The position numbers and the translations under genes were made by a program. DNA of 64,000 nt from Paracoccus sp. S-4012. Its GTDB lineage: Bacteria; Pseudomonadota; Alphaproteobacteria; Rhodobacterales; Rhodobacteraceae. Positions 45,288 through 53,917 of the stretch are shown piece by piece (within the stretch, counting starts at the first letter, position 1; each line of letters opens with the position of its first letter). Location of the stretch: contig NZ_WKKA01000002.1 in NCBI RefSeq assembly GCF_009674885.1, positions 248,001 to 312,000 of the forward strand, in the 5' to 3' direction. Below the pieces are notes generated by a model that was not told the DNA's origin, did not search any database, and saw only the letters and a program-made list of their open reading frames with translations.

Positions 45288-46792
45288 TTCTGCACCTCCT
45301 CGGCTTCGGGCTGGGCCGCCGCATCGTCCGGGATCAGAGCATCGGGCGGTGGGGCCGTCGGCGGGACCGTCCGGCCGGAGGTGTCCTGCGGCGGCAACGG
45401 ACCGGTCACCGCACCGGCGACGACGACCGGCGCCGGTTCCGGCAGCGGATCGGCCCCCGAGGCGGGCACATCGGCGGGACCGGGCAGCAGCCAGCCGGTC
45501 ACGCTCGCGGGGCTGGCGATCAACGCCCGCGCCGCCTCCTGCACCTCGTCCGGCGTCACCTCGGCCAGCAGGTCCGGCCAGGCGTTCACGTCCTCGACCG
45601 TCAACCCGGTGGCGAGGCCCATGCCGTAGTCATAGGCCCGCCCATGCGCGCTGTCCTGGTCATAGACCTCCTGCGCCCGCACCTGGACCCGCACCCGCTC
45701 CATCTGCTCCGGGTCCGGCCCCTCCGCCACGAACTCCGCCAAGACCGCGTCGAGCTTCGCCTCGGCCTCCTCCGGCGCCACGCCCGGCACCGGGACCAGC
45801 GAGAAGCGGAAGGTCGTGGGATCGAGCGACGTCCCGTCATAGCCCGCGCCCGCATGCAGCGCCGTCCCCTCCAGCACCAGGCCCCGGCCCAGCACCGAGG
45901 TCTGCTGCGAGCCGCCGAGCAGCGCCGCCAGAACCGTCAGCGCCGCCGCCTCGCGCTGGTCGCCCGCGTTGCGCTCGGGCGCGAGGATGGTGCGGACCAT
46001 GACCGGCTGCGCCACGCGCGGGTCCTCCATCTGCAACCGGCGCGGCGCGCGCTGCGGCGGCTCCTGCGGGCGCTCGGGGCGGCCATCGCGGTCCTTGGGC
46101 GGGATCGGCCCGTAATGCGCCTCGGCCAGCTGCCGCACCTCCTCGGCGGTCACGTCGCCCGCCACCACGAGGATCGCGTCGTCCGGCCCGTAATGCGCGT
46201 CATACCAGGCGAGCGCATCCTCGCGCGTCAGCGCCTCGGCCTCGTGCTTCCAGCCGATCACCGGGCGGCCGTAGGGGTGATTGAGGAACTGCGCCGCCGT
46301 CCGCTCCTCGCTGAAAAGCGCCGCCGGATCGCTGTCGGTGCGCTGCGCGCGCTCCTCGATCACCACGTCGCGCTCGGTCAGCCAGTCGTCCTGGCTGATC
46401 CGCAGGTTCGCCATGCGGTCGGCCTCCATCCCCATCACGAGGTCGAGGCGGTCCGAGGCGATGCGCTGGAAATAGGTCGTGTAGTCGTAGGAGGTGAAGG
46501 CATTGTCGATGCCGCCATTGGCGGCGACGGTGCGCGACAGCTCGCCCGCCGCCAGCTTCTCGGTGCCCTTGAACATCAGGTGCTCGAGGTAATGCGCGAT
46601 CCCGGACTCGCCGGGCGCCTCGTCGGCCGAGCCGATGCGGTACCACAGCATCTGCACCACCACGGGCGCGCGGTGATCCTCGATCACCACCGCCTCGAGG
46701 CCGTTCGGCAGGGTGAAATGGCTGACGCCGGGCGGCATCTCGGCCAGTGCGGCGGCAGGCGTCAGGAGCAGGGCGGCGAGAAGCGGGCGCAT
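45284..46792 (-). CDS. M16 family zinc metallopeptidase (catalytic subunit)
   Basis: 502 residues from the ATG at 46792. The signal peptide is MRPLLAALLLTPAAALA. The inverted zinc motif His67-x-x-Glu70-His71 is in GIAHYLEHLMFKGTEKL, with a further Glu in ERDVVIEERAQR. It continues with VVAGDVTAEEVRQLAEAHYG and a long Pro/Ala-rich C-terminal tail (about residues 425-502). It is a periplasmic processing or peptide-degrading protease, translated together with its non-catalytic partner. Confidence 0.93.
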   Translation of the reverse strand: MRPLLAALLLTPAAALAEMPPGVSHFTLPNGLEAVVIEDHRAPVVVQMLWYRIGSADEAPGESGIAHYLEHLMFKGTEKLAAGELSRTVAANGGIDNAFTSYDYTTYFQRIASDRLDLVMGMEADRMANLRISQDDWLTERDVVIEERAQRTDSDPAALFSEERTAAQFLNHPYGRPVIGWKHEAEALTREDALAWYDAHYGPDDAILVVAGDVTAEEVRQLAEAHYGPIPPKDRDGRPERPQEPPQRAPRRLQMEDPRVAQPVMVRTILAPERNAGDQREAAALTVLAALLGGSQQTSVLGRGLVLEGTALHAGAGYDGTSLDPTTFRFSLVPVPGVAPEEAEAKLDAVLAEFVAEGPDPEQMERVRVQVRAQEVYDQDSAHGRAYDYGMGLATGLTVEDVNAWPDLLAEVTPDEVQEAARALIASPASVTGWLLPGPADVPASGADPLPEPAPVVVAGAVTGPLPPQDTSGRTVPPTAPPPDALIPDDAAAQPEAEEVQK

Positions 46793-46884
46793 GGGGGTCC
46801 TCGTCGGATGCGGCGCGGGGAGGGTGACCGGGGCGCCGCCCGCGCGCAAGGCCGCGGGCGCTCAACTGATCGAGACGGGAGGCG

Positions 46885-48036
46885 TCAGTCCTGCTCCTGC
46901 TGCAGCGGGCCGCGGCGGAAGGGGCCGTAATCGGTCAGCACCTCGATCTCGTCATCCACCGCTGCGCGCTCCTGCTCGAGATACTGGGCCACCGCGCGGC
47001 TGAAGCCCGGATCGGCCAGCCAGTGCAGCGAATGCGTCTCGACCGGCAGGTAGCCGCGCGCCAGCTTGTGCTCGCCCTGCGCACCGGCCTCGACGCGGGC
47101 GAGGCGGTGGGCGATCGCCCAGTCGATCGCCTGATGGTAGCAGAGCTCGAAATGCAGGAAGGGGTGGTCCTCGATGCAGCCCCAATAGCGGCCGTAGAGC
47201 GCATCCGGCCCGATCAGGTTCAGCGCCCCCGCGACCGGCCGCCCGCCGCGCTCCGCGACGATCAGCAGGCAGTCGTCGCGCATGGTGGCGTGAAGCTCGT
47301 CGAAGAAGGCGCGGGTCAGGTAGGGGCGGCCCCATTTGCGCCCTCCGGTGTCCTGGTAGAAGGTCCAGAAGGCGTCCCAGTGGCGGTCCTCGATCTGGTC
47401 CCCGCGCAGGCTGCGGATGGTGCCGCCGAAATCCTGCGCCCGCTCACGCTCCTTGCGGATCGCCTTGCGCTTGCGCGAACTGAGCGCGGCGAGGAAGTCG
47501 TCGTAGCTGGCATAGCCGTCATTGAACCAGTGGAACTGCTGCGTGGTGCGGCGCAGGAACCCCGCGGCCTCGCCAAGCTCCGCCTCGGCCCCGGTGCAGA
47601 AGGTGACATGCACCCCCGAGAGCCCCGCCTGCCCCGCCACCTTCGTCATCGCCTCCAGGAGCGCCCGCTGCACCGCCGGATCGGGCGCGATCAGCCGCGG
47701 CCCGGTGACGGGCGTGAAGGGCACCGCGCCCTGCAGCTTCGGATAGTAGCTGCCCCCCGCCCGCTCCCAGGCATGGGCCCAGGCGTGGTCGAAGATGTAT
47801 TCCCCCTGAGAGTGGCTCTTGACGTAGAGCGGCGCCACGCCCGCAACCGCGCCGCCCACCCGCGCCACCAGATGCGCCGGGGTCCAGCCCGTCCGCCCGC
47901 CGACCGATCCCGAGCGTTCGAGCGCCGAGAGGAAGCGGTGGGTCGTGAACGGATTGACCCCCGCGCCGCATCCGTCCCAGTCGGCGGCGGCAACCCCTTC
48001 GAGGGATGGCAGGACGGAAACGGCAAGCTCGGTCAT
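46885..48036 (-). CDS. FemAB-like / peptidogalycan recognition GNAT family protein
   Basis: 383 residues from the ATG at 48036. The pattern NPFTTHRFLSALERSGSVG, WTPAHLVARVGGAVAGVAPL and YVKSHSQGEYIFDHAWAHAW marks the proteobacterial FemAB-like family (PF04339 type). The C-terminal acyltransferase half contains ALSSRKRKAIRKERERA, then ALYGRYWGCIEDHPFLHFEL and GAQGEHKLARGYLPVETHS. The family has a double GNAT fold; the acceptor is not known. Repeat copy C lies upstream. Confidence 0.88.
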   Translation of the reverse strand: MTELAVSVLPSLEGVAAADWDGCGAGVNPFTTHRFLSALERSGSVGGRTGWTPAHLVARVGGAVAGVAPLYVKSHSQGEYIFDHAWAHAWERAGGSYYPKLQGAVPFTPVTGPRLIAPDPAVQRALLEAMTKVAGQAGLSGVHVTFCTGAEAELGEAAGFLRRTTQQFHWFNDGYASYDDFLAALSSRKRKAIRKERERAQDFGGTIRSLRGDQIEDRHWDAFWTFYQDTGGRKWGRPYLTRAFFDELHATMRDDCLLIVAERGGRPVAGALNLIGPDALYGRYWGCIEDHPFLHFELCYHQAIDWAIAHRLARVEAGAQGEHKLARGYLPVETHSLHWLADPGFSRAVAQYLEQERAAVDDEIEVLTDYGPFRRGPLQQEQD

Positions 48037-48070
48037 GGCTGCTGACTTAAGCTCCCGAATACGGCCCGCA

Positions 48071-48131
48071 AGCACCCCTTCTTCTGTCCTCAAATATCCG
48101 CCGGGGTCCGGGGGCGGCAGCCCCCGGCTTC
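48071..48131 (-). repeat. GGATATTT hairpin repeat, copy C
   Basis: CCGGGGGC (48108-48115) pairs with GCCCCCGG (48120-48127). Read on the minus strand, the hairpin is followed by GGATATTT and GACAGAAGAAGG. It sits directly after the SDR gene stop (48133) in terminator orientation. It lies between that gene and the FemAB-like gene. Confidence 0.8.
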
Positions 48132-48132
48132 C

Positions 48133-48864
48133 TCACCGCCCCCCGGCCACGTCGAGGATCGCGCCGGTGACATAGCTCGCCTGCGCCGATGCGAGCCACA
48201 GCACCGCTTCGGCGACCTCCTCCGCGGTCCCGGCGCGGCCCATCGGCACCCCGCCCATGCGGTTCGCGACCCGCGCCGGGTCGCCGCTGCTCGCGTGGAT
48301 GTCGGTCTCGATCAGCCCCGGCCGCACGCCGGCCACGCGGATGCCGCGCGGCGCGAGCTCCTTACCCAGCCCGATGGTCAGCGAGTCGACGCCGCCCTTG
48401 CTGGCGGCGTAGTCCACGAACTCGCCCGGAGAGCCGTTGCGGGCGGCGGCGGAGGACAGGAACACGATCGCGCCGCCCTCGGGCAGCCGCCGCGCCGCCT
48501 CGCGCGCCGTCAGCAGCGCGCCGGTCAGGTTGATGCGGATCATGCGCTCGATGCGGGCGAGGTCCATCTCGGCCAGCGGCATCGCCGTGGCGATGATCCC
48601 GGCATTCACCACGACCACGTCGATGCCGCCGAAACCCGCCTCCGCCGCGTCGAAGAGCGCGAGCGTGTCGGCCTCCTCCGTGGCATCGGCGCGGATCGCC
48701 TGCGCCCGGACGCCTGCCGCCCGCGCCTGATCGGCGACCGCCCCGGCTGCGGCGGCGTCGGAGACATAGCTCAGCGCCACGTCCCAGCCGCGCGCCGCCG
48801 CGCCCAGCGCCACCGCGCGGCCGATCCCGCGCGAGCCGCCCGTCACCAGGAGCCGCCGGGTCAC
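48133..48864 (-). CDS. short-chain dehydrogenase/reductase
   Basis: 243 residues from a GTG at 48864 overlapping the GDPD stop. The cofactor loop is VTGGSRGIGRAVALG. The NAG motif is VVVNAGI, the catalytic Ser is in IVFLSSAAARNG, and Tyr/Lys are in FVDYAASKGGVD. It ends with the usual ASYVTGAILDVAGGR. It resembles 3-oxoacyl-ACP reductases and sugar dehydrogenases; the substrate is unknown. It is last of a three-gene unit (RidA, GDPD, SDR). Confidence 0.9.
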   Translation of the reverse strand: MTRRLLVTGGSRGIGRAVALGAAARGWDVALSYVSDAAAAGAVADQARAAGVRAQAIRADATEEADTLALFDAAEAGFGGIDVVVVNAGIIATAMPLAEMDLARIERMIRINLTGALLTAREAARRLPEGGAIVFLSSAAARNGSPGEFVDYAASKGGVDSLTIGLGKELAPRGIRVAGVRPGLIETDIHASSGDPARVANRMGGVPMGRAGTAEEVAEAVLWLASAQASYVTGAILDVAGGR

Positions 48865-49628
48865 CGCCGGGCCTCGTAGCCCTCGAAGGTCACGTTGTCG
48901 GCCCCGGCTGCGCGCGCGGCCCTCGCCGCCTCCTCCGAGCGGAGCGTCCAGGCCAGCACCGGCACCCCCCGCGCCTTCAGCGCGGCGACGGCGGGGTTGG
49001 CCAGATTGCGGTGATCGTGGCTGACGAAGGACGCCTCGCTGCGCTCGAAATCCTCGATCCGCGACAGCTTCGCCCGGCCCGCCTCGTCCAGCATCGGCCA
49101 GTCGTCCTCCTCGAAGCCGCAGGTCACCAGGCCCGCCGGGATCCCCGGCGCGGCGGCGTGGAAGGCGGTCACGGCATGGGGGTTGAACGACATCACCGCG
49201 ACCGGGCCGTCATACGCGACCAGCATCGCCGCCACGCGGTCCTGCAGGTCGCCCGTATTCGCACCCAGCCGCCCGTCCTGGTCCTTGATCTCGATCAGCA
49301 GCGGCGCGCGGCCCTTCATGTCGCGCAGCACCTCGGCCAGCGAGGGGATCGTCTCGGCCGTGGTGCCGAGCTTCATCTTCGCCAGCTCTTCCAGCGTGGT
49401 ATCCGCGACATACCCCTCGGAGCCGACCATGCGCTGCAGGTCGTAGTCGTGAAACACCACCGGCTCGCCGCCAGCGGCCTGCTGGATGTCGATCTCGATC
49501 CCGTATCCCGCATCGGCGGCGGCGCGGATGGCGGCAAGGCTGTTTTCCGGCACGCCCGGCCCGTGCAACCCGCGATGCGCAATCGGCCGGTCGAGGAAGG
49601 CGCGGGGCAGCGGCGGCGCGGGCATCAT
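48861..49628 (-). CDS. glycerophosphodiester phosphodiesterase
   Basis: 255 residues. The GDPD core is complete: IAHRGLHGPGVPENSLAAI (catalytic His18), GYGIEIDIQQ (Glu45 and Asp47 metal ligands) and VVFHDYDLQRM (His60). Later, PLLIEIKDQDGRLGAN is followed by the closing VLAWTLRSEEAARAARAAG. It hydrolyses glycerophosphodiesters to glycerol 3-phosphate. No signal peptide is seen, so it is cytosolic. Linked by four-base overlaps to RidA before it and SDR after it. Confidence 0.93.
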   Translation of the reverse strand: MMPAPPLPRAFLDRPIAHRGLHGPGVPENSLAAIRAAADAGYGIEIDIQQAAGGEPVVFHDYDLQRMVGSEGYVADTTLEELAKMKLGTTAETIPSLAEVLRDMKGRAPLLIEIKDQDGRLGANTGDLQDRVAAMLVAYDGPVAVMSFNPHAVTAFHAAAPGIPAGLVTCGFEEDDWPMLDEAGRAKLSRIEDFERSEASFVSHDHRNLANPAVAALKARGVPVLAWTLRSEEAARAARAAGADNVTFEGYEARR

Positions 49629-50071
49629 CGCACCTCGAACACGGCCTCGACCTCGACCGCCACGCCGCGCGGCAGGGCGGCGGCGGAGACCGCGGCGCGG
49701 GCGTGGCGGCCGGCATCGCCGAAGACCTCGACCATCAGGTCGGAGGCGCCGTTCACCACCTCGGGCTGCTGGGTGAAGTCCGGCGTCGAGGCGACAAAGC
49801 CGGTCAGCTTCACCACCCGCGCCACCCGGTCGAGCGAGCCGAGCGCCGCCCGCGCCTGCGCCAGCAGCACCATCGCGCAGCCCCGCGCCGCCGCCGCCCC
49901 GGCCTCGACCGTGACGCCATCGCCGAGGCGCCCCTTCGTCATGTCGGGCGGCAGCTGCCCCGAGACGAAGAGCAGGTTCCCCGCCTGCACGCAGGCCACA
50001 TAGGAGCCCGCCGGCGCCGCCGCCTCCGGCAGGGTGATTCCCAGTTCGGTCAGGCGCTTGTCGATGCTCAT
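49625..50071 (-). CDS. RidA family protein
   Basis: 148 residues. Rid-fold motifs: YVACVQAGNLLFVSGQLPPD, then LAQARAALGSLDRVARVVKL and GRHARAAVSAAALPRGVAVE, which carries the conserved Arg and Glu. RidA enzymes deaminate reactive enamine/imine intermediates released by PLP enzymes; this member belongs to the longer branch (ITLPEAAAPAGSYV) whose activity is less well defined. First gene of the RidA-GDPD-SDR unit. Confidence 0.92.
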   Translation of the reverse strand: MSIDKRLTELGITLPEAAAPAGSYVACVQAGNLLFVSGQLPPDMTKGRLGDGVTVEAGAAAARGCAMVLLAQARAALGSLDRVARVVKLTGFVASTPDFTQQPEVVNGASDLMVEVFGDAGRHARAAVSAAALPRGVAVEVEAVFEVR

Positions 50072-50117
50072 GCTTCCCCCGTCGGTGCTTTCGCGGCGGA
50101 GGGTAGCGCGGCCGGGG

Positions 50118-53100
50118 TCAGGCGACCAGAGCCTCGGCGCGGGTCAGATCGACGGAAACGAGCTGGCTCACCCCCTGCTCGACCATCGTCACGCCGAAGA
50201 GGCGGTCCATCCGCGCCATCGTCACCGCGTGATGGGTGATGATGAGGAAACGCGTCTCGGTCCGGCGGGTCATCTCGTCCAAGAGGTCGCAGAAGCGCGT
50301 CACGTTGGCGTCGTCGAGCGGCGCGTCCACCTCGTCCAGCACGCAGATCGGGGCCGGGTTGGCGAGGAACACGGCGAAGATGAGGGCGAGCGCGGTCAGG
50401 GTCTGCTCGCCGCCCGAGAGCAGGCTGAGGGTCGCCAGCTTCTTGCCCGGCGGCTGGCACATGATCTCCAGCCCGGCTTCCAGCGGGTCGTCGGATTCGA
50501 CCATCACGAGGCGGGCCTCGCCGCCGCCGAAGAGGTGGGTGAAGAGGGTGCGGAAGTTGCCGTTGACGGTGTCGAAGGCGGCGAGCAGCCGCTCGCGCCC
50601 TTCGCGGTTGAGCGCGCCGATTCCGCCCCGCAGCTTGCGGATCGCAGCCTCGAGGTCGTCGCGCTCGGCGGCGAGGGTGGCCCGCTCCTCCTCGAGGGCG
50701 CGCTTGTCCTCGTCGGCGCGCAGGTTGACGGCGCCAAGCGCGTCGCGGCTGACGCGAAGGCGGGCGATGGCGGCCTCGAGGCTGGCGGCGTCGGGCAGGC
50801 GGTCGGGATCGAGGTCGAGGGCGGCGGCGAGTGCGTCCGGGGCGCCGCCGGTCTCGTCGCGGATGCGGGCGCTGGCAACCGCCTCGGCCTCGCGCGCGGC
50901 CTCGGCGCGGGCCTCACGGGCGGCGCGGGCCTCGCGCGACTCGGAGGCGGCGCGCTCGGCCTCGCGTTCGGCGGCGGCGGCGGCGCGCAGGGCGGTCTCG
51001 GCGGTGTGCAGGGCCGTTTGAGCGCGGTCGAGACGGAGCTTGCCGCTGGCTTCGGCCCCGGCCAGCGTGCCGCGCCGCTCGGCCAGAATGGCGGGCTGCG
51101 TCTCGGCTTCGGCCAGTTCCGCGGCGGCGGCCGCGCGGCGGCCCGAGAGTTCGGCGGCGCGGCCGCCCGCCTGATCGAGCCGCCCGCGCCAGCGGCCATC
51201 CTCGGCCGCGATCTCGCCCAGCCGCTTGCCGCGCGCGGTGGCCTCGCGCTTCAGCTCCTCGGCGGCGGCGCGGCGGCTCATGGTGGCGATGCGCGCCGCC
51301 TCGACGCCGGTCCTGGCCTGTTCGACCGCCTGCGCGGCGGCGGTCCGGTCGGGGAGCGCGGCAAGGGCGCGGTCGGCCCCGGCCAGCCGGGCGGCCGCAT
51401 CACTCGCGTCGGCGCGGTGACGGGCGAGTTCCGCCCGCGCCGCCTCGGCCCGGCTGGCGGCGAGCGACTGCGCCGATTCGGCTGAGGCCGCGGCGCGGGC
51501 GGCGTCCGAAAGCGCCCGCTCGGCCCGCCGCCGCTCCTCGCGGGCCGCGGTCTCGGCCTTGGTGGCGTCGGCGAGGGTTGCGCGCGCGGCGTCATGGGCG
51601 CTGACGGCGGCCGCCGACCGGGCGGCGGCTTCGGTCGCCTGCATCCGCGTCTCGGCCAGCCGGTTCACCGTCTGGAGGTGCAGCGCCGCGGCGGAGGCCG
51701 CGCCCCCGGCCGGCTGCGCCAGCCCGTCCCAGCGCCAGAGGTCGCCGGCCCGCGTCACCAGCCGCTGCCCCGGCCGCAGCGCCGCCTGCATCCCCCTCGC
51801 CGTTTCCGCGTCGGCCACCACGCCGACCTGCGACAGGCGCCGCCCGAGCGCCTCCGGCCCCCGCACATGGGGGGCCAGCGGCTCGGCCCCGTCGGGGAGC
51901 GGGGCGGCGGCGTCGTAGCCGGGCAGATCCCGCCATCCGGCGCCGTCACCCTTCGCCAGCCCCAGCCGCAGGTCGTCGCCGAAGGCCGCGCCGAAGGCCG
52001 CCTCGAAGCCCTTTGTCACCCGCACCAGGTCGAGCAGCGATCCGCCGCCCGCCTGCCCTCGCGCGACCAGCTTTTCCAAGGCCCCGACCTCGGCGGCGAG
52101 CGCCCGTGCCTCGCCCTCGGCCCCGGCACGGGCGGCGCGGGCTTCGGTTTCCGACGCCTCGGCCGTCCCGCGTCTGCCCTCGGCCGCCGCGAGCGCCGCC
52201 TCGGCCGCCTCGAGCGCCGTGGCCGCCTGCCCCTGCGTTGCGGCCGCGCCGACAACGGCTTGCGCAGCCTCGCGGCCCGCCAGCTCGGCCCGCTCCCGCG
52301 CGGTCTCCGCCCCCGCAGCCGCGCTCTCGGCCCGATTTCGCATCCCGCGCAGATCCATTACAAGCCGCTCCGCCGACTGGTGTTGCGCGGCGAGGCGGGC
52401 GGATTCGTCCTGCAACTCCGACAGCCGCGCCTCGACCTGCCGCAGCGAGGCCAAGGTTTCCGCGGCGGCCTCGTCCGCGGCGGCGATCCGCGCTTCGGCG
52501 CCCTCGCCCGCGGCGTCGAGCTCCGCCTTCTCGCGCGCAAGCCGCGCCAAGACCTCGCCCGCATCGCGGTTCAGCCCCTCCTCGCGCGCCAGGTCGCGGT
52601 CGAGCTGCGCGATCCGCGCGCCGAGCTGGGCGATGGCCTCGCCCGCCCGCGCCTCGGCCTCGTCCAGCGCCTCGCGTTCGACCACGGCGCGCGACAGGAT
52701 CGCGCCCGCGACCTGCACCTCCTCGCGCAAGCCCGGCAGCGCGGCTTCGGGCCCCTCCCGCGCGGCCGTGGCGCGGCGCGCGCCCGCCTCGGCCAGCACG
52801 GCGGCGCGGAGCGCCTCGGCCAGCGCCGCTTCCGCCGCCGCGCGCGCGCCCTCCGCCTCGGCCCAGCGGCGCCAGAGAAGCTGCCCCTCGGCCAGCCTGA
52901 GCGCCGCGCCGATCTCGCGATATCGCGCCGCCGCCCGCGCCTGCCGGGCCAGCGCCGCCGCCTGCTGCGCCAGCCCCTCCAGCGTCTCGGCCACCCGTGC
53001 GAGGTTCGCCTCGCCCGCGTCGAGCTTCAGCGTCGCCTCGTGCCGCCGCTGGTAGAGGCCCGAAATCCCCGCCGCCTCCTCCAGAATCCTCCGCCGGGCC

Positions 53101-53573
53101 TGCGGCCGCGCGTTGATGAGTTCGCTGATCTGCCCCTGCCGGACCAACGCCGGCGAATGCGCTCCGGTCGAGGCGTCGGCAAACAGCATCTGCACGTCGC
53201 GGGCGCGCACCTCGCGCCCGTTCAGGCGATAAACCGACCCCGCGTCGCGGGTGATGCGGCGGCTGATCTCGAGCGCGTCGGCCTCGTTCAGGCCCGCAGG
53301 CGCGAGGCGGGCGCGGTTGTCGACATGCAGGCTCACCTCGGCATGGGCGCGGGCCGGGCGACGCGCGGTGCCGGCGAAGATCACGTCCTCCATCCCGGCG
53401 CCGCGCATGGCTGTCGGGCGGTTCTCGCCCATGACCCAGCGCAGCGCCTCGAGCAGGTTCGACTTGCCACAGCCATTCGGCCCGACGATGCCGGTCAGAC
53501 CCTCTCGGATCACCAGGTCGGTCGGGTCCACGAAGCTCTTGAAGCCGGTGAGGCGGAGGCGGTCGAACTGCAT
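50118..53573 (-). CDS. smc: chromosome segregation protein SMC
   Basis: 1151 residues from the ATG at 53573. N-terminal ATPase head: FDRLRLTGFKSFVDPTDLVI with Walker A GPNGCGKS (31-38). Long coiled-coil arms flank a hinge (around GYDAAAPLPDGAEPLAPHV). The C-terminal head has the signature LLSGGEQTLTALALIFAVF and the Walker B VLDEVDAPLDDANV. SMC with ScpA and ScpB organises and segregates the chromosome. The arms are very rich in Ala/Glu/Arg. It stands alone behind a 344-base intergenic region. Confidence 0.97.
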   Translation of the reverse strand: MQFDRLRLTGFKSFVDPTDLVIREGLTGIVGPNGCGKSNLLEALRWVMGENRPTAMRGAGMEDVIFAGTARRPARAHAEVSLHVDNRARLAPAGLNEADALEISRRITRDAGSVYRLNGREVRARDVQMLFADASTGAHSPALVRQGQISELINARPQARRRILEEAAGISGLYQRRHEATLKLDAGEANLARVAETLEGLAQQAAALARQARAAARYREIGAALRLAEGQLLWRRWAEAEGARAAAEAALAEALRAAVLAEAGARRATAAREGPEAALPGLREEVQVAGAILSRAVVEREALDEAEARAGEAIAQLGARIAQLDRDLAREEGLNRDAGEVLARLAREKAELDAAGEGAEARIAAADEAAAETLASLRQVEARLSELQDESARLAAQHQSAERLVMDLRGMRNRAESAAAGAETARERAELAGREAAQAVVGAAATQGQAATALEAAEAALAAAEGRRGTAEASETEARAARAGAEGEARALAAEVGALEKLVARGQAGGGSLLDLVRVTKGFEAAFGAAFGDDLRLGLAKGDGAGWRDLPGYDAAAPLPDGAEPLAPHVRGPEALGRRLSQVGVVADAETARGMQAALRPGQRLVTRAGDLWRWDGLAQPAGGAASAAALHLQTVNRLAETRMQATEAAARSAAAVSAHDAARATLADATKAETAAREERRRAERALSDAARAAASAESAQSLAASRAEAARAELARHRADASDAAARLAGADRALAALPDRTAAAQAVEQARTGVEAARIATMSRRAAAEELKREATARGKRLGEIAAEDGRWRGRLDQAGGRAAELSGRRAAAAAELAEAETQPAILAERRGTLAGAEASGKLRLDRAQTALHTAETALRAAAAAEREAERAASESREARAAREARAEAAREAEAVASARIRDETGGAPDALAAALDLDPDRLPDAASLEAAIARLRVSRDALGAVNLRADEDKRALEEERATLAAERDDLEAAIRKLRGGIGALNREGRERLLAAFDTVNGNFRTLFTHLFGGGEARLVMVESDDPLEAGLEIMCQPPGKKLATLSLLSGGEQTLTALALIFAVFLANPAPICVLDEVDAPLDDANVTRFCDLLDEMTRRTETRFLIITHHAVTMARMDRLFGVTMVEQGVSQLVSVDLTRAEALVA

Positions 53574-53675
53574 GTGGCGAGTCTCCGCGCCCGCGCTACC
53601 ACTGTCAACGAAAGACGCAAGATGTTGGGGGTTTCGGCGGAAGGTTCCACAAGGTGCTATCGGCCGCCTGGGCCC

Positions 53676-53719
53676 GCGGGGGCGCTGCCCCCGCACCCCC
53701 GGGATATTTGGACAAGGCA
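53676..53719 (+). repeat. GGATATTT hairpin repeat, copy D (divergent), in the smc upstream region
   Basis: GCGGGGGC (53676-53683) pairs with GCCCCCGC (53687-53694), followed by GGGATATTTGGACAAGG. The tail differs from copies A-C after GGATATTT. It lies in the 344-base gap between smc (-) and the ABC operon (+). The rest of that gap (53574-53917) shows no gene; it should hold both promoters, which I cannot pinpoint. Confidence 0.6.
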
Positions 53720-53917
53720 AAGCGGGGCGCGGGGTTGGCCTATTGTCGGAGCGCGTGCGTCAGGGTGAGGCGGGAGAAGGACGCTTTGCGCCGGGAAGCG
53801 TGAATCGGTAGCCTCGGGGCGGAGGCCGGGTTGCGCTCGCGAGGGGCGCGCACTGGACATTCACCAGGCGGCGCAGCCAAACCGCGCCCGGCGACAGAAC
53901 GAAGGGGAGGACCTGAC

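Noticed and set aside
41742..45629. A plus-strand frame of about 1295 codons opposite mutL and the M16 gene
   Set aside because: It runs across several well-supported minus-strand genes and a plus-strand lipoprotein in another frame; the composition is that of a GC-rich shadow.
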